The notes under the pieces were generated by a model. The model ran no database searches and had not been told where the DNA came from. It worked only from the letters and a program-made list of their open reading frames with translations. Of a stretch of 64,000 nucleotides of DNA, positions 49,072 to 58,534 are shown in pieces (within the stretch, counting starts at the first letter, position 1; each line of letters opens with the position of its first letter). A program made the position numbers and the translations under genes. This stretch comes from Dorea sp. AF36-15AT (GTDB taxonomy: Bacteria > Bacillota > Clostridia > Lachnospirales > Lachnospiraceae): the NCBI RefSeq assembly GCF_003477705.1, contig NZ_QUDV01000003.1, positions 247,473 to 311,472 of the forward strand. Direction: 5' to 3'.

Positions 49072-49662
49072 TTAAGTCAGAAGTGCATAGAGTGCATCAT
49101 CCTGCTGTAATAGTTTCCGTGCTTTGCTCTGCCATGCCCGTACACGATTGGCTGGTACTTGGTAGTGTTTTGCCAAGTCAAAGCTGGTATATCCCTGCTG
49201 TTGCAGATAGAGGGCTACAATTCCCTTCTGAATAGTTGAGGACTGTCCGGTGCCAAGCTGGGTTAAATGCTCAAGAAGCAAGGTCTGGTTTGTGTCCTTT
49301 TCCGGGTGAGTTGTTTGTGTATCCTCGTAGGAAAACAAATCACGATAATGGAGATGTTCATCTTCAGATGATGCTTCGTCCAGAGAACAGAGCATGGAGC
49401 GGTCACGGGCAATTTTCCGCCAGTAGTCAAAGATGGCATGACGGATGATAGTTTTGGCATAAGGCTGGAATGATCTTCCTTCCTCAAATCCGACAGCCGA
49501 CCGGCACAAAGCCAGATATCCAATCTGACATAATTCCTGTTGTTCTTCCTCAGTTACATAGGCAGCGGTGCGGGTCATGGAACGAATCATGATCGGAACC
49601 AGATCCATGGATTTTTCCACCAGTTGTTTTTGCTTTTTATTTAGTGGTAAGGTCATCATCAA
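49072..49662 (-). CDS. RNA polymerase sigma-70-family factor
   Basis: A 196-residue sigma factor. Region 2 (EEQQELCQIGYLALCRSAVG, FEEGRSFQPYAKTIIRHAIF, DYWRK) is clear. Region 4 (VALYLQQQGYTSFDLAKHYQ, VPANRVRAWQSKARKLLQQ) is at the C terminus. It may direct RNA polymerase to transfer-gene promoters. It lies 10 nt after the DUF3268 gene in the same operon. Confidence 0.85.
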   Translation of the reverse strand: MMMTLPLNKKQKQLVEKSMDLVPIMIRSMTRTAAYVTEEEQQELCQIGYLALCRSAVGFEEGRSFQPYAKTIIRHAIFDYWRKIARDRSMLCSLDEASSEDEHLHYRDLFSYEDTQTTHPEKDTNQTLLLEHLTQLGTGQSSTIQKGIVALYLQQQGYTSFDLAKHYQVPANRVRAWQSKARKLLQQDDALYALLT

Positions 49663-49672
49663 TCACCGCCTT

Positions 49673-50092
49673 TCAGCTGGCTGCCCGGAGGCGGAAGGGA
49701 ATATGGTTGTTCTTTAAAACATCTGCGGATTCCCGAATGAGCTGGTCGCACATATAGTTGCTGAACTGTCCGATGTGAGCCTGCTTATCTGTCAGACAGA
49801 ACTTATCTGCCACCCAGCGATATGCTTCCGGTTTGGAAAGGATGCCCTGTTGCCAGATCTGATCGAAAATTCGATGTGCCTGAATCCGCTTTTGACGAAG
49901 CTCCCGGTTGGCGAGCGTTCCTTTTGGTATCTTGGTTCCCGGATGTACCCCGACATAGGAATTGCAGGATGGATAGTGGGAGCAGACATAAACCTGTCCG
50001 CCATGAGAATGCGTTCCATATACAAAGGATGCATCTCTTAATATTGCTGTTCCGCCGCAGTAAGGGCAGCGGATGATTTTTGGTTTCTTCAT
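49673..50092 (-). CDS. DUF3268 zinc-finger protein
   Basis: A 139-residue protein with an N-terminal zinc ribbon (IRCPYCGGTAILRDASFVYG ... VYVCSHYPSCNSYVGVH) and a helical C-terminal domain (KRIQAHRIFDQIWQQGILSK, EAYRWVADKFCLTDKQAHIG). This matches the DUF3268 family of Firmicute mobile elements. Function unknown; nucleic-acid binding is likely. Confidence 0.82.
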   Translation of the reverse strand: MKKPKIIRCPYCGGTAILRDASFVYGTHSHGGQVYVCSHYPSCNSYVGVHPGTKIPKGTLANRELRQKRIQAHRIFDQIWQQGILSKPEAYRWVADKFCLTDKQAHIGQFSNYMCDQLIRESADVLKNNHIPFRLRAAS

Positions 50093-50114
50093 CTGTTTTC
50101 ACCTCGCTTGTACA

Positions 50115-50134
50115 TACACGATACGTAACGTGTA
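50115..50134. promoter_or_regulatory. Near-perfect 20-bp palindrome in the DUF3268 leader
   Basis: TACACGATACGTAACGTGTA; only the central A/A pair breaks symmetry. A further TACGTAC lies at 50147-50153. It sits 20-40 nt before the DUF3268 start on the minus strand, so a bound repressor would block the sigma-factor operon. Confidence 0.6.
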
Positions 50135-50252
50135 CGTGAATAACCAGTACGTACTGTATACTTATATTGTAAGTAAGCAGGTGATGAATTCCCATAGGAC
50201 GCAAGCGGATACTGATCCCAGATTCGGACTAAATGGCACGAATCCCCATTTT

Positions 50253-50528
50253 TCAGATGCCGGGATAGAAAATTGCTCGGATGAGCGGGAATAAGCCGCT
50301 GTCTGTGAAACGTGGATAATTAACCGGTGTAAAGATGAACTTCTCACAGAAAATCCGTAGCAGGAATAAGCTGATCAGTACCAGACAGAGCAGGTAAGTG
50401 TTCCTGCGCCTTCTGGTCCATGGCTTTTTCGGACGGAATTTCACATACAGGACAAAAATCATGGGAATAAATATCAGGTTCGTAAAGACCTGATCGATAC
50501 ATTGGATGATTGAAATTACGTTTAACAT
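50253..50528 (-). CDS. Small membrane protein
   Basis: A 91-residue protein with two membrane segments (about 5-26 and 43-60) separated by the basic loop KFRPKKPWTRRRRN. AAAGGAGG precedes the ATG. It may be a small accessory subunit of the transfer apparatus, judging by position only. Confidence 0.6.
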   Translation of the reverse strand: MLNVISIIQCIDQVFTNLIFIPMIFVLYVKFRPKKPWTRRRRNTYLLCLVLISLFLLRIFCEKFIFTPVNYPRFTDSGLFPLIRAIFYPGI

Positions 50529-50590
50529 AGGCAGTGCCTCCTTTCTTTACATATCCTGTACGTATAAGAGCCTGAAAGTGCAACTTTTTG

Positions 50591-50953
50591 TTACCAGTCA
50601 TATTGCTGGTTCTCCTGAAGCCGGAGCAGTGCCGGAATGGGACATGGCTTTAAAGGCAGCTTCTGAGCGGCCAGATAGGGCAGATAAAGCTCTGTAAAAG
50701 CAGCAATGCTCATGCTTCCGGTACATTCGGTTGGCTCCGGTATCCGGGGAAACAAAAGCGCTGCATCTGAAAGAGGGAGGATGCAGGGGCTTCCCGTTTC
50801 ATCCGGATGGAATAAAAAGCCAGAGTTCTCACAGCTTTCCTGTGCGTTACAAGTGCGGCACCAGACGTAGATACAGGAGTGCCAGTTCCCTTCACAGAGG
50901 TTCAGAAAATGACGGATGTGCTTGGCATCTGTCTTGCAGTGGGGGTGTTTCAT
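50591..50953 (-). CDS. Unknown Cys/His-rich protein
   Basis: A 120-residue protein whose first half has many Cys and His (MKHPHCKTDAKHIRHFLNLC, CIYVWCRTCNAQESC), suggesting metal binding; the second half is Pro/Leu-rich. Starts at 50953 or 50962. It lies downstream of the adhesin gene in the conjugation operon. Confidence 0.5.
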   Translation of the reverse strand: MKHPHCKTDAKHIRHFLNLCEGNWHSCIYVWCRTCNAQESCENSGFLFHPDETGSPCILPLSDAALLFPRIPEPTECTGSMSIAAFTELYLPYLAAQKLPLKPCPIPALLRLQENQQYDW

Positions 50954-51020
50954 ATTCATCACCTACTAAAGAAGCAGGCAGTTCCATGTGGGAGCTGCCT
51001 GCAGGAGTCTTCGTTATGAG

Positions 51021-54000
51021 TTACTGATGTTTCTTTTTGCGTTTGAAGTAAACGATGCCCAGGACACTTGCACCTGCAAGTGCAGCTATGGCGATTCCGG
51101 CATACAGGAGAAGCGGCGTCTCATCGCCGGTCTTTACAGGCGGAGCTACCGGAGGCGTCTCCGGTTCTTTCGGAAGCTCCGTCATGTGTACGGTCTGACC
51201 TTCATCCTTCAGATCCTCATGGGAAGCAATCTCATGCTCGGTTTTTCCGTCTGTATAGTAGAGCTTTTCAAAGACAACCACATCCTGTCCGGCAAGAGCA
51301 GAAGCGTCGAAGGTAAAGGTAACTTCCACAGAGCCGCCAGCTTTTTCTGCTTTAAATTCTGCCTGAGCGGTAACTGGTTTTCCGTCTTTTAACAAAGCCT
51401 CTCCGGTTTCCTTATTCATCAGGGTTCCGATGACTTTGTACTCAGATCCAGGCATCAGACCATGATAAGTGACCGTATCTACGATAGTCGCTTCCTTGGA
51501 AGCAGAGACATCCTGATCCCCGTCACTGCCGTCTTTGGCTGTGGTTTTGATTTCCGGGAAGTAGATGGTCTGGTTGGCATCTTTGATGTCCGCATGTACC
51601 GCTACTTCGTGATCTTCAAAAGTCATTGTTTCAAATGCCACGAGCGTTTTTCCGGAAAGTGCAGAGGCATCAAAGGTAAAGGAAAGCTCTACGCTGCCGT
51701 TAGCTTCTTCCGGAGTGAAACTTGTTTCTGCAGTCACAGCTTTGCCATCCACATCGAAAGGTTTTTCGGTTTCCGCATCCATGAGTGTTCCTGTCAGCTT
51801 GTACTCTTTGCCTGGGATCAGGTTTTTGTATTCCACAAGGTCTGTAAGCGTCAGTTCTTTTTCCGGTTTTGCATAGTGTGTGCCGGAAGCAGCATCTGTT
51901 GCAGTGGTTTTGATTTCCGGGAAGTAAATAGTCTGTCCTTCATCCGCAATGTCTGTGTGTACGGCAACTTCCTTGTCTTTGTAAGCCAGGGATTCAAAGA
52001 CAACTACTGTTTTCCCTTTTAAGGAGCTGGCATCAAAGGTAAAGGTAACATCTACCGTACCAGCGGATTCTTTTGGCTTGAAGGATGCTTTTGCTGTCAC
52101 CGGTTTTCCGTCTGCTTCGACTGGTTTCTTTGTTTCTTTATCTATCAGAGTTCCAGTCACTTCATATTTCTGGTTAGGAACCAGCCCCTTAAAGGAAACC
52201 GTATCCACCAGCGTGATTTCTTCCTTTGCACAGGAAATATTGGAGTTCGTGTCCGCATCTTTCGCAGTAGTCTTGATTTCCGGGAAATAGATGGTCTGGT
52301 CTTCATCGTTGATGTCGGTATGGACTGCAAGCTGCATCTCATCCTGATATAATTCCTCGAAGACAACGGTTGTTTTTCCCTTTAAGGAAGTTGCATCAAA
52401 GGTAAAGGTTACTTTGACGGAGCCGGAGGATTTCTTTGCAGTAAATTCAGTTTCAGAAATCACCGGTTTTTCATCCACAAGGATTGGTTCCCCGGTTTTT
52501 TTATCCATTAAGGTTCCAGTCAGTTTGTATTTCTGGCCCTTTTTCAGTCCTTCGTATTCCACAACGTCTTCAATGGTCACTTCTTTTGCCGGCTGGCTCA
52601 TGTGTGTACCGGTCTCGGCATCCAGAGCAGTCGTGCCGATCTCAATGGCATCATCGGTCAGAGTTCCAACCTGTATCAGAACAGAATCCTTATAAACCTT
52701 GACTTCAAAGGTTAAAAGATCCATGCCTTTGTTGGAATCACAACGCTGTTCCGCCAGAGTGTAAGTATCGTAAATGAGAGCGCCTTTGGAATCATCCGGT
52801 TTGGAGGTGCCGAACCAGATGCCGTCTTCCGAAGACTCACCCCGGTTGGTATTTGCGGTATGTTTGTTCCATTTGGAGGAAGTGCTGGCATAACCGTTGG
52901 CATCTGTCACAATCACATGGCTTTCGCCTGTTGTTTTGGAAGTGATCTTAAATGGCACATTTGCCAGACGGTTCTGGCTGCCGTCAGCAATCTTGACAAA
53001 TTCCAGATCCCCGCGGATGACCTGATTGGAGATGGAATTGTCTTTTGCAGTCAGTTCCACGATTTTTCCCTGTTCTGTGATGTCAAATTCTACAGAGATC
53101 TTTCCGCTGTTCAGATAACCGGAAGGTGCAGTTGTTTCATCCACACGGTAATGTCCGAATGGGAGAGCATCTTTTGCAGTTGCAGCAGAACCGGATTTAT
53201 CGGCAGTAAGTGTAAGGACAACCTGATCTTTCGTGTAGGATGTTCCGTCTACTAATACCGGATTTTCATTTAACGTAGTGATCGCAAAGACAGTACCTTC
53301 CAAAGTGGCAGAACCCTGCGGTTTTGCTTCTCCGGTCTCGCTGTCACGTTTCTGGATCTTCACTCCGCCACGGATGACAGATTCTTCTATGGTAGAAGAC
53401 TGGTATACCGAAACCATTTCCTGCTTACCGTCACCTGTAATTTTCTGTACGAAGACAGTTGGATTGAGCTGGTATCCGGCAGGGGCTTTGCTTTCCTGTA
53501 CCGTTATGGTACCGAGCGGAAGACAGACGGTCTTGCCATCACTGGTATAGTAAAAGGCATCGCCGCTTACAAAGGAATCTTTGGTAAAATGCATCTTTCC
53601 GGAAACATCTGTTTTTAATACCCAGGTACGTGCCGGTTTCTTTCCAGCTTCCGCAGGATCACTGTCAGACTGCTCGGTATAGAACTTGACTGTAAATTCT
53701 GCGTTTGCAAGGGAAGCTGCTCCCTGTGGGGAGGCTTTCTTTGTTTCGGCATCCAGCTTTTCAAGCACCAGATTCATGGGATTATTCTGCGGAATATCTG
53801 TTACGTTTGCAGCAGAAGTCTGTTCTGCTTTTACGGTGACTTTGTGAGCTTTGGTGTCTACAATGTAGCCTTTGGAAGCAGAGAGCTCTTTTATGGTATA
53901 ATCGCCTTCCTCCAGTTCGCCGGATCTGGCATACCCGTTTTCATCAGTGGTCAGTTTCTGGATGAGCTTCTCACCCTGATAGATCCCATACACAGCACCC

Positions 54001-54653
54001 TTTAAGCTGTAATTCGGATTCCCGTCCGATACGCTTCCGTTGGCAGAAGATTTTTTCAGTTCGATCCAGCCGTTTGGAACCTGATACCAGCTTCCGGCAA
54101 TGGTCTGGCTGCCCTGTCCCGGAACGATGAATGCCCGGAAGCCTTCCGGCGGGTTCGGAAGTCCCTGAATGGCACTGGCTACTTCCAGTGCTTTATCAAT
54201 ATAGGACTGCGGGGCGCCATGGAAAGCTCCGGTGTCAGCGGAATTACCGGCATAGATGTAAGCGACAACCAGATGTCCGATGACATAGCTGTTATCATCA
54301 CTCCAGCCACTGAAATATTTATCCTTGACGACTTTATCGTAGCCGTAACCGCCGTTTAAGTAGTAGAGCGCTTTTCTGAGCGGGGAGTTCTGGCTTAAAA
54401 GGTCATAGGAATAGGAACCAGAGGAAGGTGTTTTCTTCAGTGGTTCCACGCAGTAGGCAGTATTGCTCCCGTCAAAGCTCATGCGGGAGGTAAAATAGCT
54501 GCCGTAAGGGATATTGGCACCTGCCTTATAGCTGATGGTGCCGTCGGCTGCATGAACCGGAAAACTGCCGGAAAACAATGCGCCGACTGCGACAAGGACT
54601 GCCAGCAGCATAGCCAGCGTCCGTCTGGTATAGGATTTGTATGTCTGTAACAT
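51021..54653 (-). CDS. Large wall-anchored adhesin with thioester-type head, Cna_B and four VaFE repeats
   Basis: A 1210-residue surface protein. A signal peptide (residues 1-36, LAMLLAVLVAVGALFSGSFP) is followed by a Cys-containing head (AYCVEPLKKTPSSG, about 65-190) that resembles thioester adhesin domains, Cna_B/SpaA-type domains (about 205-660) and four tandem VaFE repeats (about 672-1165, each with TIYFPEIKTTA, FTFDAS and VVFE motifs). The C-terminal sorting tail is PPVKTGDETP, then a hydrophobic helix and KRKKKHQ. It probably promotes mating-pair contact or host adhesion. Sortase B at 8904 is the likely anchor enzyme. Confidence 0.9.
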   Translation of the reverse strand: MLQTYKSYTRRTLAMLLAVLVAVGALFSGSFPVHAADGTISYKAGANIPYGSYFTSRMSFDGSNTAYCVEPLKKTPSSGSYSYDLLSQNSPLRKALYYLNGGYGYDKVVKDKYFSGWSDDNSYVIGHLVVAYIYAGNSADTGAFHGAPQSYIDKALEVASAIQGLPNPPEGFRAFIVPGQGSQTIAGSWYQVPNGWIELKKSSANGSVSDGNPNYSLKGAVYGIYQGEKLIQKLTTDENGYARSGELEEGDYTIKELSASKGYIVDTKAHKVTVKAEQTSAANVTDIPQNNPMNLVLEKLDAETKKASPQGAASLANAEFTVKFYTEQSDSDPAEAGKKPARTWVLKTDVSGKMHFTKDSFVSGDAFYYTSDGKTVCLPLGTITVQESKAPAGYQLNPTVFVQKITGDGKQEMVSVYQSSTIEESVIRGGVKIQKRDSETGEAKPQGSATLEGTVFAITTLNENPVLVDGTSYTKDQVVLTLTADKSGSAATAKDALPFGHYRVDETTAPSGYLNSGKISVEFDITEQGKIVELTAKDNSISNQVIRGDLEFVKIADGSQNRLANVPFKITSKTTGESHVIVTDANGYASTSSKWNKHTANTNRGESSEDGIWFGTSKPDDSKGALIYDTYTLAEQRCDSNKGMDLLTFEVKVYKDSVLIQVGTLTDDAIEIGTTALDAETGTHMSQPAKEVTIEDVVEYEGLKKGQKYKLTGTLMDKKTGEPILVDEKPVISETEFTAKKSSGSVKVTFTFDATSLKGKTTVVFEELYQDEMQLAVHTDINDEDQTIYFPEIKTTAKDADTNSNISCAKEEITLVDTVSFKGLVPNQKYEVTGTLIDKETKKPVEADGKPVTAKASFKPKESAGTVDVTFTFDASSLKGKTVVVFESLAYKDKEVAVHTDIADEGQTIYFPEIKTTATDAASGTHYAKPEKELTLTDLVEYKNLIPGKEYKLTGTLMDAETEKPFDVDGKAVTAETSFTPEEANGSVELSFTFDASALSGKTLVAFETMTFEDHEVAVHADIKDANQTIYFPEIKTTAKDGSDGDQDVSASKEATIVDTVTYHGLMPGSEYKVIGTLMNKETGEALLKDGKPVTAQAEFKAEKAGGSVEVTFTFDASALAGQDVVVFEKLYYTDGKTEHEIASHEDLKDEGQTVHMTELPKEPETPPVAPPVKTGDETPLLLYAGIAIAALAGASVLGIVYFKRKKKHQ

Positions 54654-54709
54654 AAGTCTCCTCCTTCTTGAAGTTCAAATGAAAAGGGCAGCGTCAGTGC
54701 TGCCAAAAG

Positions 54710-57700
54710 TTACACAGCCTGTTTCTTCTGTTTCGCAAGGATTTCCAGAAGCTCCTGCCGATCTGTGGTAATCAGCTCCTTTTCCAGATTGGAAGCCTTA
54801 AATTCCACAGTGATGTTATTGTTGTTGGTTGAGATCAGACCGTTGCCCCGCTGGAAATGGGTGATGTTCATTACTTCTGTTTCCGATAGATGCAGGATAG
54901 TCTTCACCCGCTGTGCCTCTTCATCCTCCATGTTCAGGATAATCTTGGTCTTGCAGTTATTGATGATACCCTTGCCGTACTTCCCGTCATCCAGAGCAAA
55001 GAAGTCGTTTAAATCCTGTGTGGCAAAGATGCCGGCTCCGGAGTAAGCACGGATGATCTTGGCAATCTCCAGTACGAATTCCGCTGCAAGCCGGTTGCTG
55101 GATGCACCGATGAGCTGCCAGACCTCATCGACAAAGATGGCTTTCTCTTCGGTACGGTTTTCCTTCGCTTTATCCCAGACATAATCCAGGGCAACGAACA
55201 TGCCGACCGTTAAAAGATCGCTGGAACCGGTCAGTTCGGAGATATCCAGTACCGTATATTTATTGGTCAGGTCCACATTGGTCTGCTGGTTAAAGGAAGA
55301 AGCAGAACCGTGAACCAGGCGGTTCAGGATATGAGCCAGACGTTTGGTATCCTCGCTTTCCAGCAGGACATTGTAGACATCCTCCAGAATGGGCATCTTT
55401 TTGTACTGCTCCGGATGCTGCGGATCTGTCAGGGATTCATTTTTATGTGTAATCCCTTTTCTGGCATAGGTTTTGATTAGGGCTTCATCCAGAAGCTGCT
55501 TCTCCTCATGGGACATATCCGGGATCAGCAGACTGAAGAAGATGTGAAGCCTTTGGATCTTGCCTGCCAGTGCGGAGGCATCCAGTGTCGGTCCGTCCAG
55601 CAGTTCATTTACAGAATTGTCTACCTTCCGGATTTCCATGATGTTGATACAGTTCTTACTGGCAGGAGAGATCTGGATAAATTCTCCGCCGACATTCCTT
55701 GCAGCCCGGTAAAATTCGTGTCCCTTTAGCGGAGCGATGATGAACACCTGGATGCCTTTTCTTCGCATCCTTAGTGCCATGGTCTGCATGGTGAAGGTCT
55801 TTCCTGCTCCCGAACAGCCTAAGATACAGATGTTGCTGTTCTTGTACTGCCTGGAATCAAAGATATCCGCAATGACCAGGGAATTGTTATGCTTGTTTAC
55901 CCCAAAGAGGATTCCGTTATCATCGCAGATACTGTAGCTGACGAAGGGATAGCAGCTTGCCGCCCCGGAAGTCAGTACGTTCCGTTTGGACAGCTTAAAA
56001 AGCTTCTTGTCCAGATTTGCCAGCGGCAGAGAGGATAAAAATCCCTGCTCCTGTAAAAAGTAGCAGGAGTGTAAGTTCATATCCTGCGAGATCAGGAGCT
56101 TTTTCATTTCCTGAATCCGCCACTGCAGTTCTTCCAACGTGGAAGCAGTAATGGTGATGAGAAGATTCATGTAATAGAAATCTTCGTTGTTGGCAAGTCC
56201 CTGCTTCAGAAAATATCCGGAGCGGATGGCAGAATCCAGATCGTCATAATCAGTGTTGGTATCGGACGCATCCTTTAATTTGGAACGGTTGATACGGATC
56301 TGCTGACCGAGACGCTGCTGAATCTTGTCCTTTGGCTGTTTCTGGAGAAAGAAATCAATATCAATCCCTTCCCCGGCATTGACAAGGAGTGACAGCCATC
56401 CGGGAGTTACCCGGTTTTTGTAGCCGTCAGACGGCACAAGCAGGTAGGAATGGTAAAGCCCATTGATCTGCACATAATGGGAGTGCTTGAAATCCACACT
56501 TTCCGGTGCGAGAAACTCGTTGATCCGGATGTGATCCAGTTCCTCCATGCGATTTTCCTTTGTATAGGCGGACAGTACAGTGCTGATCCGGTTCGAAAGC
56601 GGAACCTCCGTACAAAGGGTACGGTTTAAAAGGGTGTAGAGAACATCCGTAGTAAATTCATCCTCATTGTCATGGGAGACCACTTCATTCCCGCACTGGT
56701 ATAGAAAGGTTTTGGCGGTCTGGGAGGCTGTCTCAAGAGCAGCAAGGATTTCCCGTTCCTCTTCCTTTCGGTTTGCGTTGAATGGTTCATATTCAAAGAT
56801 CAGAAAGAACCGTCTGGATACTGCTTCTCTGGAACTTAAGTTCTGGACAAACTGGATGTAGTCACGCTGCAGTTCCTGACAGTGGGGATCGGTTTCCCGC
56901 TCCAGCTCCAGCTGGGACTGCTCCAGATGCTTATTGATGTCTGCTTTTTTGGAGATCATCTTGATCTGGAGTTTGACAGGGCTGATCTTTAAGTAACTGA
57001 TAAAGCTGTAGATAATGCCCTGCTGTTCCCTGGCACTTCGAAGCAGAAAGTTGATTGGTTCAATCTCCAGGATCTTCACGTACCGTCCGTCTGTGGTATA
57101 GACGATTCCGTTTGCGATTTTTTCCACCGGAAGATAATCCTCCAAGGTCTGGTCTTTCTTTCGCTTTTTCCGGGAAACGGGTTTTGACGTGGCAGATGAG
57201 GTGTCCTCCTTGGAAACCACCTTTTTTTTCTGCTCTTTTTTTGCAGCCCGCTTTTCGGAAACTGCCCGTTTTTCTTCCTCCTTTCGTCTCCGGGCTTCCG
57301 TTTTTTTCTGTATTTTTATCTGTTTCGCCGCCTCTTTTTTCTGTCGGCTGGCTTCTTTCTGCTCCCACTTCAGATAACGGATATCTTCCTTTGCCTGTTT
57401 TTTGATGCCCCGCTTGGTGGAGGTATCAAACTGCCGGTGTTCTTTTTTTTTACTTTTTGGCGGAGCTGGTGCGTCCGGTTCAGACTGTGGGGGAGCCGAT
57501 GCCATTACTTTGGAAGGCTCTGCCATTTTTTCTGCTTTCCGGTGTTTCTTTGTCTTTGGCTCTTTGAAACGTGGTTTCCTGCGTGGCTTTCCTTCCGGAA
57601 GACTGTCGGACCTCCAGATTACCCTGCGGTTCACTACAAAACGCAGGGCATTCATCAAAAAGGCAGTGATGCTCTCCCCGCCGATTCCAATCAGGGCTAC

Positions 57701-57907
57701 CATTGCCGCTGGAAGTGCGGTCATGCAGAGAATGATGATGCGGGCAGTCAGGGACAGCGGCAGGTGGAAAACAGGGATACCGATTGCCAGGGAAAGAACA
57801 ATGCTTTCTATGGCATTGCGGATGTCAAAAGTTCCGTTTAGGATCTTGCCTTTCTCAATGAAGTTGGAAGGGATAAAGGAAACCGGTGTTTCTTCTGGCT
57901 GTGTCAT
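54710..57907 (-). CDS. virB4: VirB4-like conjugation ATPase with N-terminal PrgI-type membrane domain
   Basis: A 1065-residue ATPase that powers the type IV secretion system. Residues 1-95 hold a PrgI-like region with two to three membrane segments; residues about 105-245 are a highly charged Lys/Glu/Arg linker. The VirB4 core follows, with Walker A LGCSGAGKTFTMQ (about 697) and Walker B AIFVDEVWQLIG (about 925). PrgI and VirB4 are separate in many systems, so the fusion with a long charged linker is notable. It overlaps the previous gene by 4 nt (ATGA). Confidence 0.92.
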   Translation of the reverse strand: MTQPEETPVSFIPSNFIEKGKILNGTFDIRNAIESIVLSLAIGIPVFHLPLSLTARIIILCMTALPAAMVALIGIGGESITAFLMNALRFVVNRRVIWRSDSLPEGKPRRKPRFKEPKTKKHRKAEKMAEPSKVMASAPPQSEPDAPAPPKSKKKEHRQFDTSTKRGIKKQAKEDIRYLKWEQKEASRQKKEAAKQIKIQKKTEARRRKEEEKRAVSEKRAAKKEQKKKVVSKEDTSSATSKPVSRKKRKKDQTLEDYLPVEKIANGIVYTTDGRYVKILEIEPINFLLRSAREQQGIIYSFISYLKISPVKLQIKMISKKADINKHLEQSQLELERETDPHCQELQRDYIQFVQNLSSREAVSRRFFLIFEYEPFNANRKEEEREILAALETASQTAKTFLYQCGNEVVSHDNEDEFTTDVLYTLLNRTLCTEVPLSNRISTVLSAYTKENRMEELDHIRINEFLAPESVDFKHSHYVQINGLYHSYLLVPSDGYKNRVTPGWLSLLVNAGEGIDIDFFLQKQPKDKIQQRLGQQIRINRSKLKDASDTNTDYDDLDSAIRSGYFLKQGLANNEDFYYMNLLITITASTLEELQWRIQEMKKLLISQDMNLHSCYFLQEQGFLSSLPLANLDKKLFKLSKRNVLTSGAASCYPFVSYSICDDNGILFGVNKHNNSLVIADIFDSRQYKNSNICILGCSGAGKTFTMQTMALRMRRKGIQVFIIAPLKGHEFYRAARNVGGEFIQISPASKNCINIMEIRKVDNSVNELLDGPTLDASALAGKIQRLHIFFSLLIPDMSHEEKQLLDEALIKTYARKGITHKNESLTDPQHPEQYKKMPILEDVYNVLLESEDTKRLAHILNRLVHGSASSFNQQTNVDLTNKYTVLDISELTGSSDLLTVGMFVALDYVWDKAKENRTEEKAIFVDEVWQLIGASSNRLAAEFVLEIAKIIRAYSGAGIFATQDLNDFFALDDGKYGKGIINNCKTKIILNMEDEEAQRVKTILHLSETEVMNITHFQRGNGLISTNNNNITVEFKASNLEKELITTDRQELLEILAKQKKQAV

Positions 57908-58524
57908 GGCTGCACCTCCTTTTTCGTATCTTTCGCATCTTCGGAAGGCACAGAGGCACTGCCGGATTCTGTGTCCGGAGCTTCCGGGCTGTCAGAAGTA
58001 TCCGGATACCCGCCTTCCTGCAGGTGTTCAATGTCCTGCGAAGTCAGGGACGGCAGGGAATCATCGGTTTGCTTTTCGTAAACAGTCGTATCTGCAGAGA
58101 CCTGTACCCCGTCTTCTCCAAATAAAAACACACCCGTCGGGGTGTGATAGGTAACCGGAAGCGTATCCTGATCGGAAAGTGAAAACATCAGGCAGACGGT
58201 TGTTTCGGTAGGGTAGCTGGTTTTTTCCGGCAGGAAGGTGATGCTTGTCTGTTCTTTTTTGACATACTCTTTTAGGTAGACAGGAAACTGCCCTTTGAGA
58301 GAAGCAATCTGGCTGTCGGAGAAAAATGCTTTTAAAGCATCAAAATCCAGATATTCCGGCATGGGGGTATCAGAATTTGTTTCTGTTGTTTCCTTTGCCG
58401 GTTCCCTGCCTTTGTTTCCGGAAGCTTCTTTTTTCTGGCTTTTCCAGAAACTGGGGAGAACCAGTCCGGCAAGCAGCAGAAACAGCATCAGAAAAATGGA
58501 AAGAATCACTTTTGTTCTGTTCAT
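57904..58524 (-). CDS. Conjugation-operon membrane-anchored protein, unknown
   Basis: A 206-residue protein. An N-terminal membrane segment (residues 7-25, LSIFLMLFLLLAGLVLPSFW) is followed by a Lys/Glu/Thr-rich linker, a domain of about 110 residues (LDFDALKAFFSDSQIASLKG ... TYHTPTGVFLFGEDGVQV) and an acidic Ser/Pro tail. It probably lies outside the membrane as part of the transfer channel. ATG 58524 follows AGGAGCC. Confidence 0.7.
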   Translation of the reverse strand: MNRTKVILSIFLMLFLLLAGLVLPSFWKSQKKEASGNKGREPAKETTETNSDTPMPEYLDFDALKAFFSDSQIASLKGQFPVYLKEYVKKEQTSITFLPEKTSYPTETTVCLMFSLSDQDTLPVTYHTPTGVFLFGEDGVQVSADTTVYEKQTDDSLPSLTSQDIEHLQEGGYPDTSDSPEAPDTESGSASVPSEDAKDTKKEVQP

Positions 58525-58534
58525 AATGGCTCCT

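Noticed and set aside
57402..58154. A 250-codon plus-strand frame opposite the VirB4 charged region
   Set aside because: It arises from Lys/Glu codons read in reverse as Phe/Leu/Ser runs; not a real gene.
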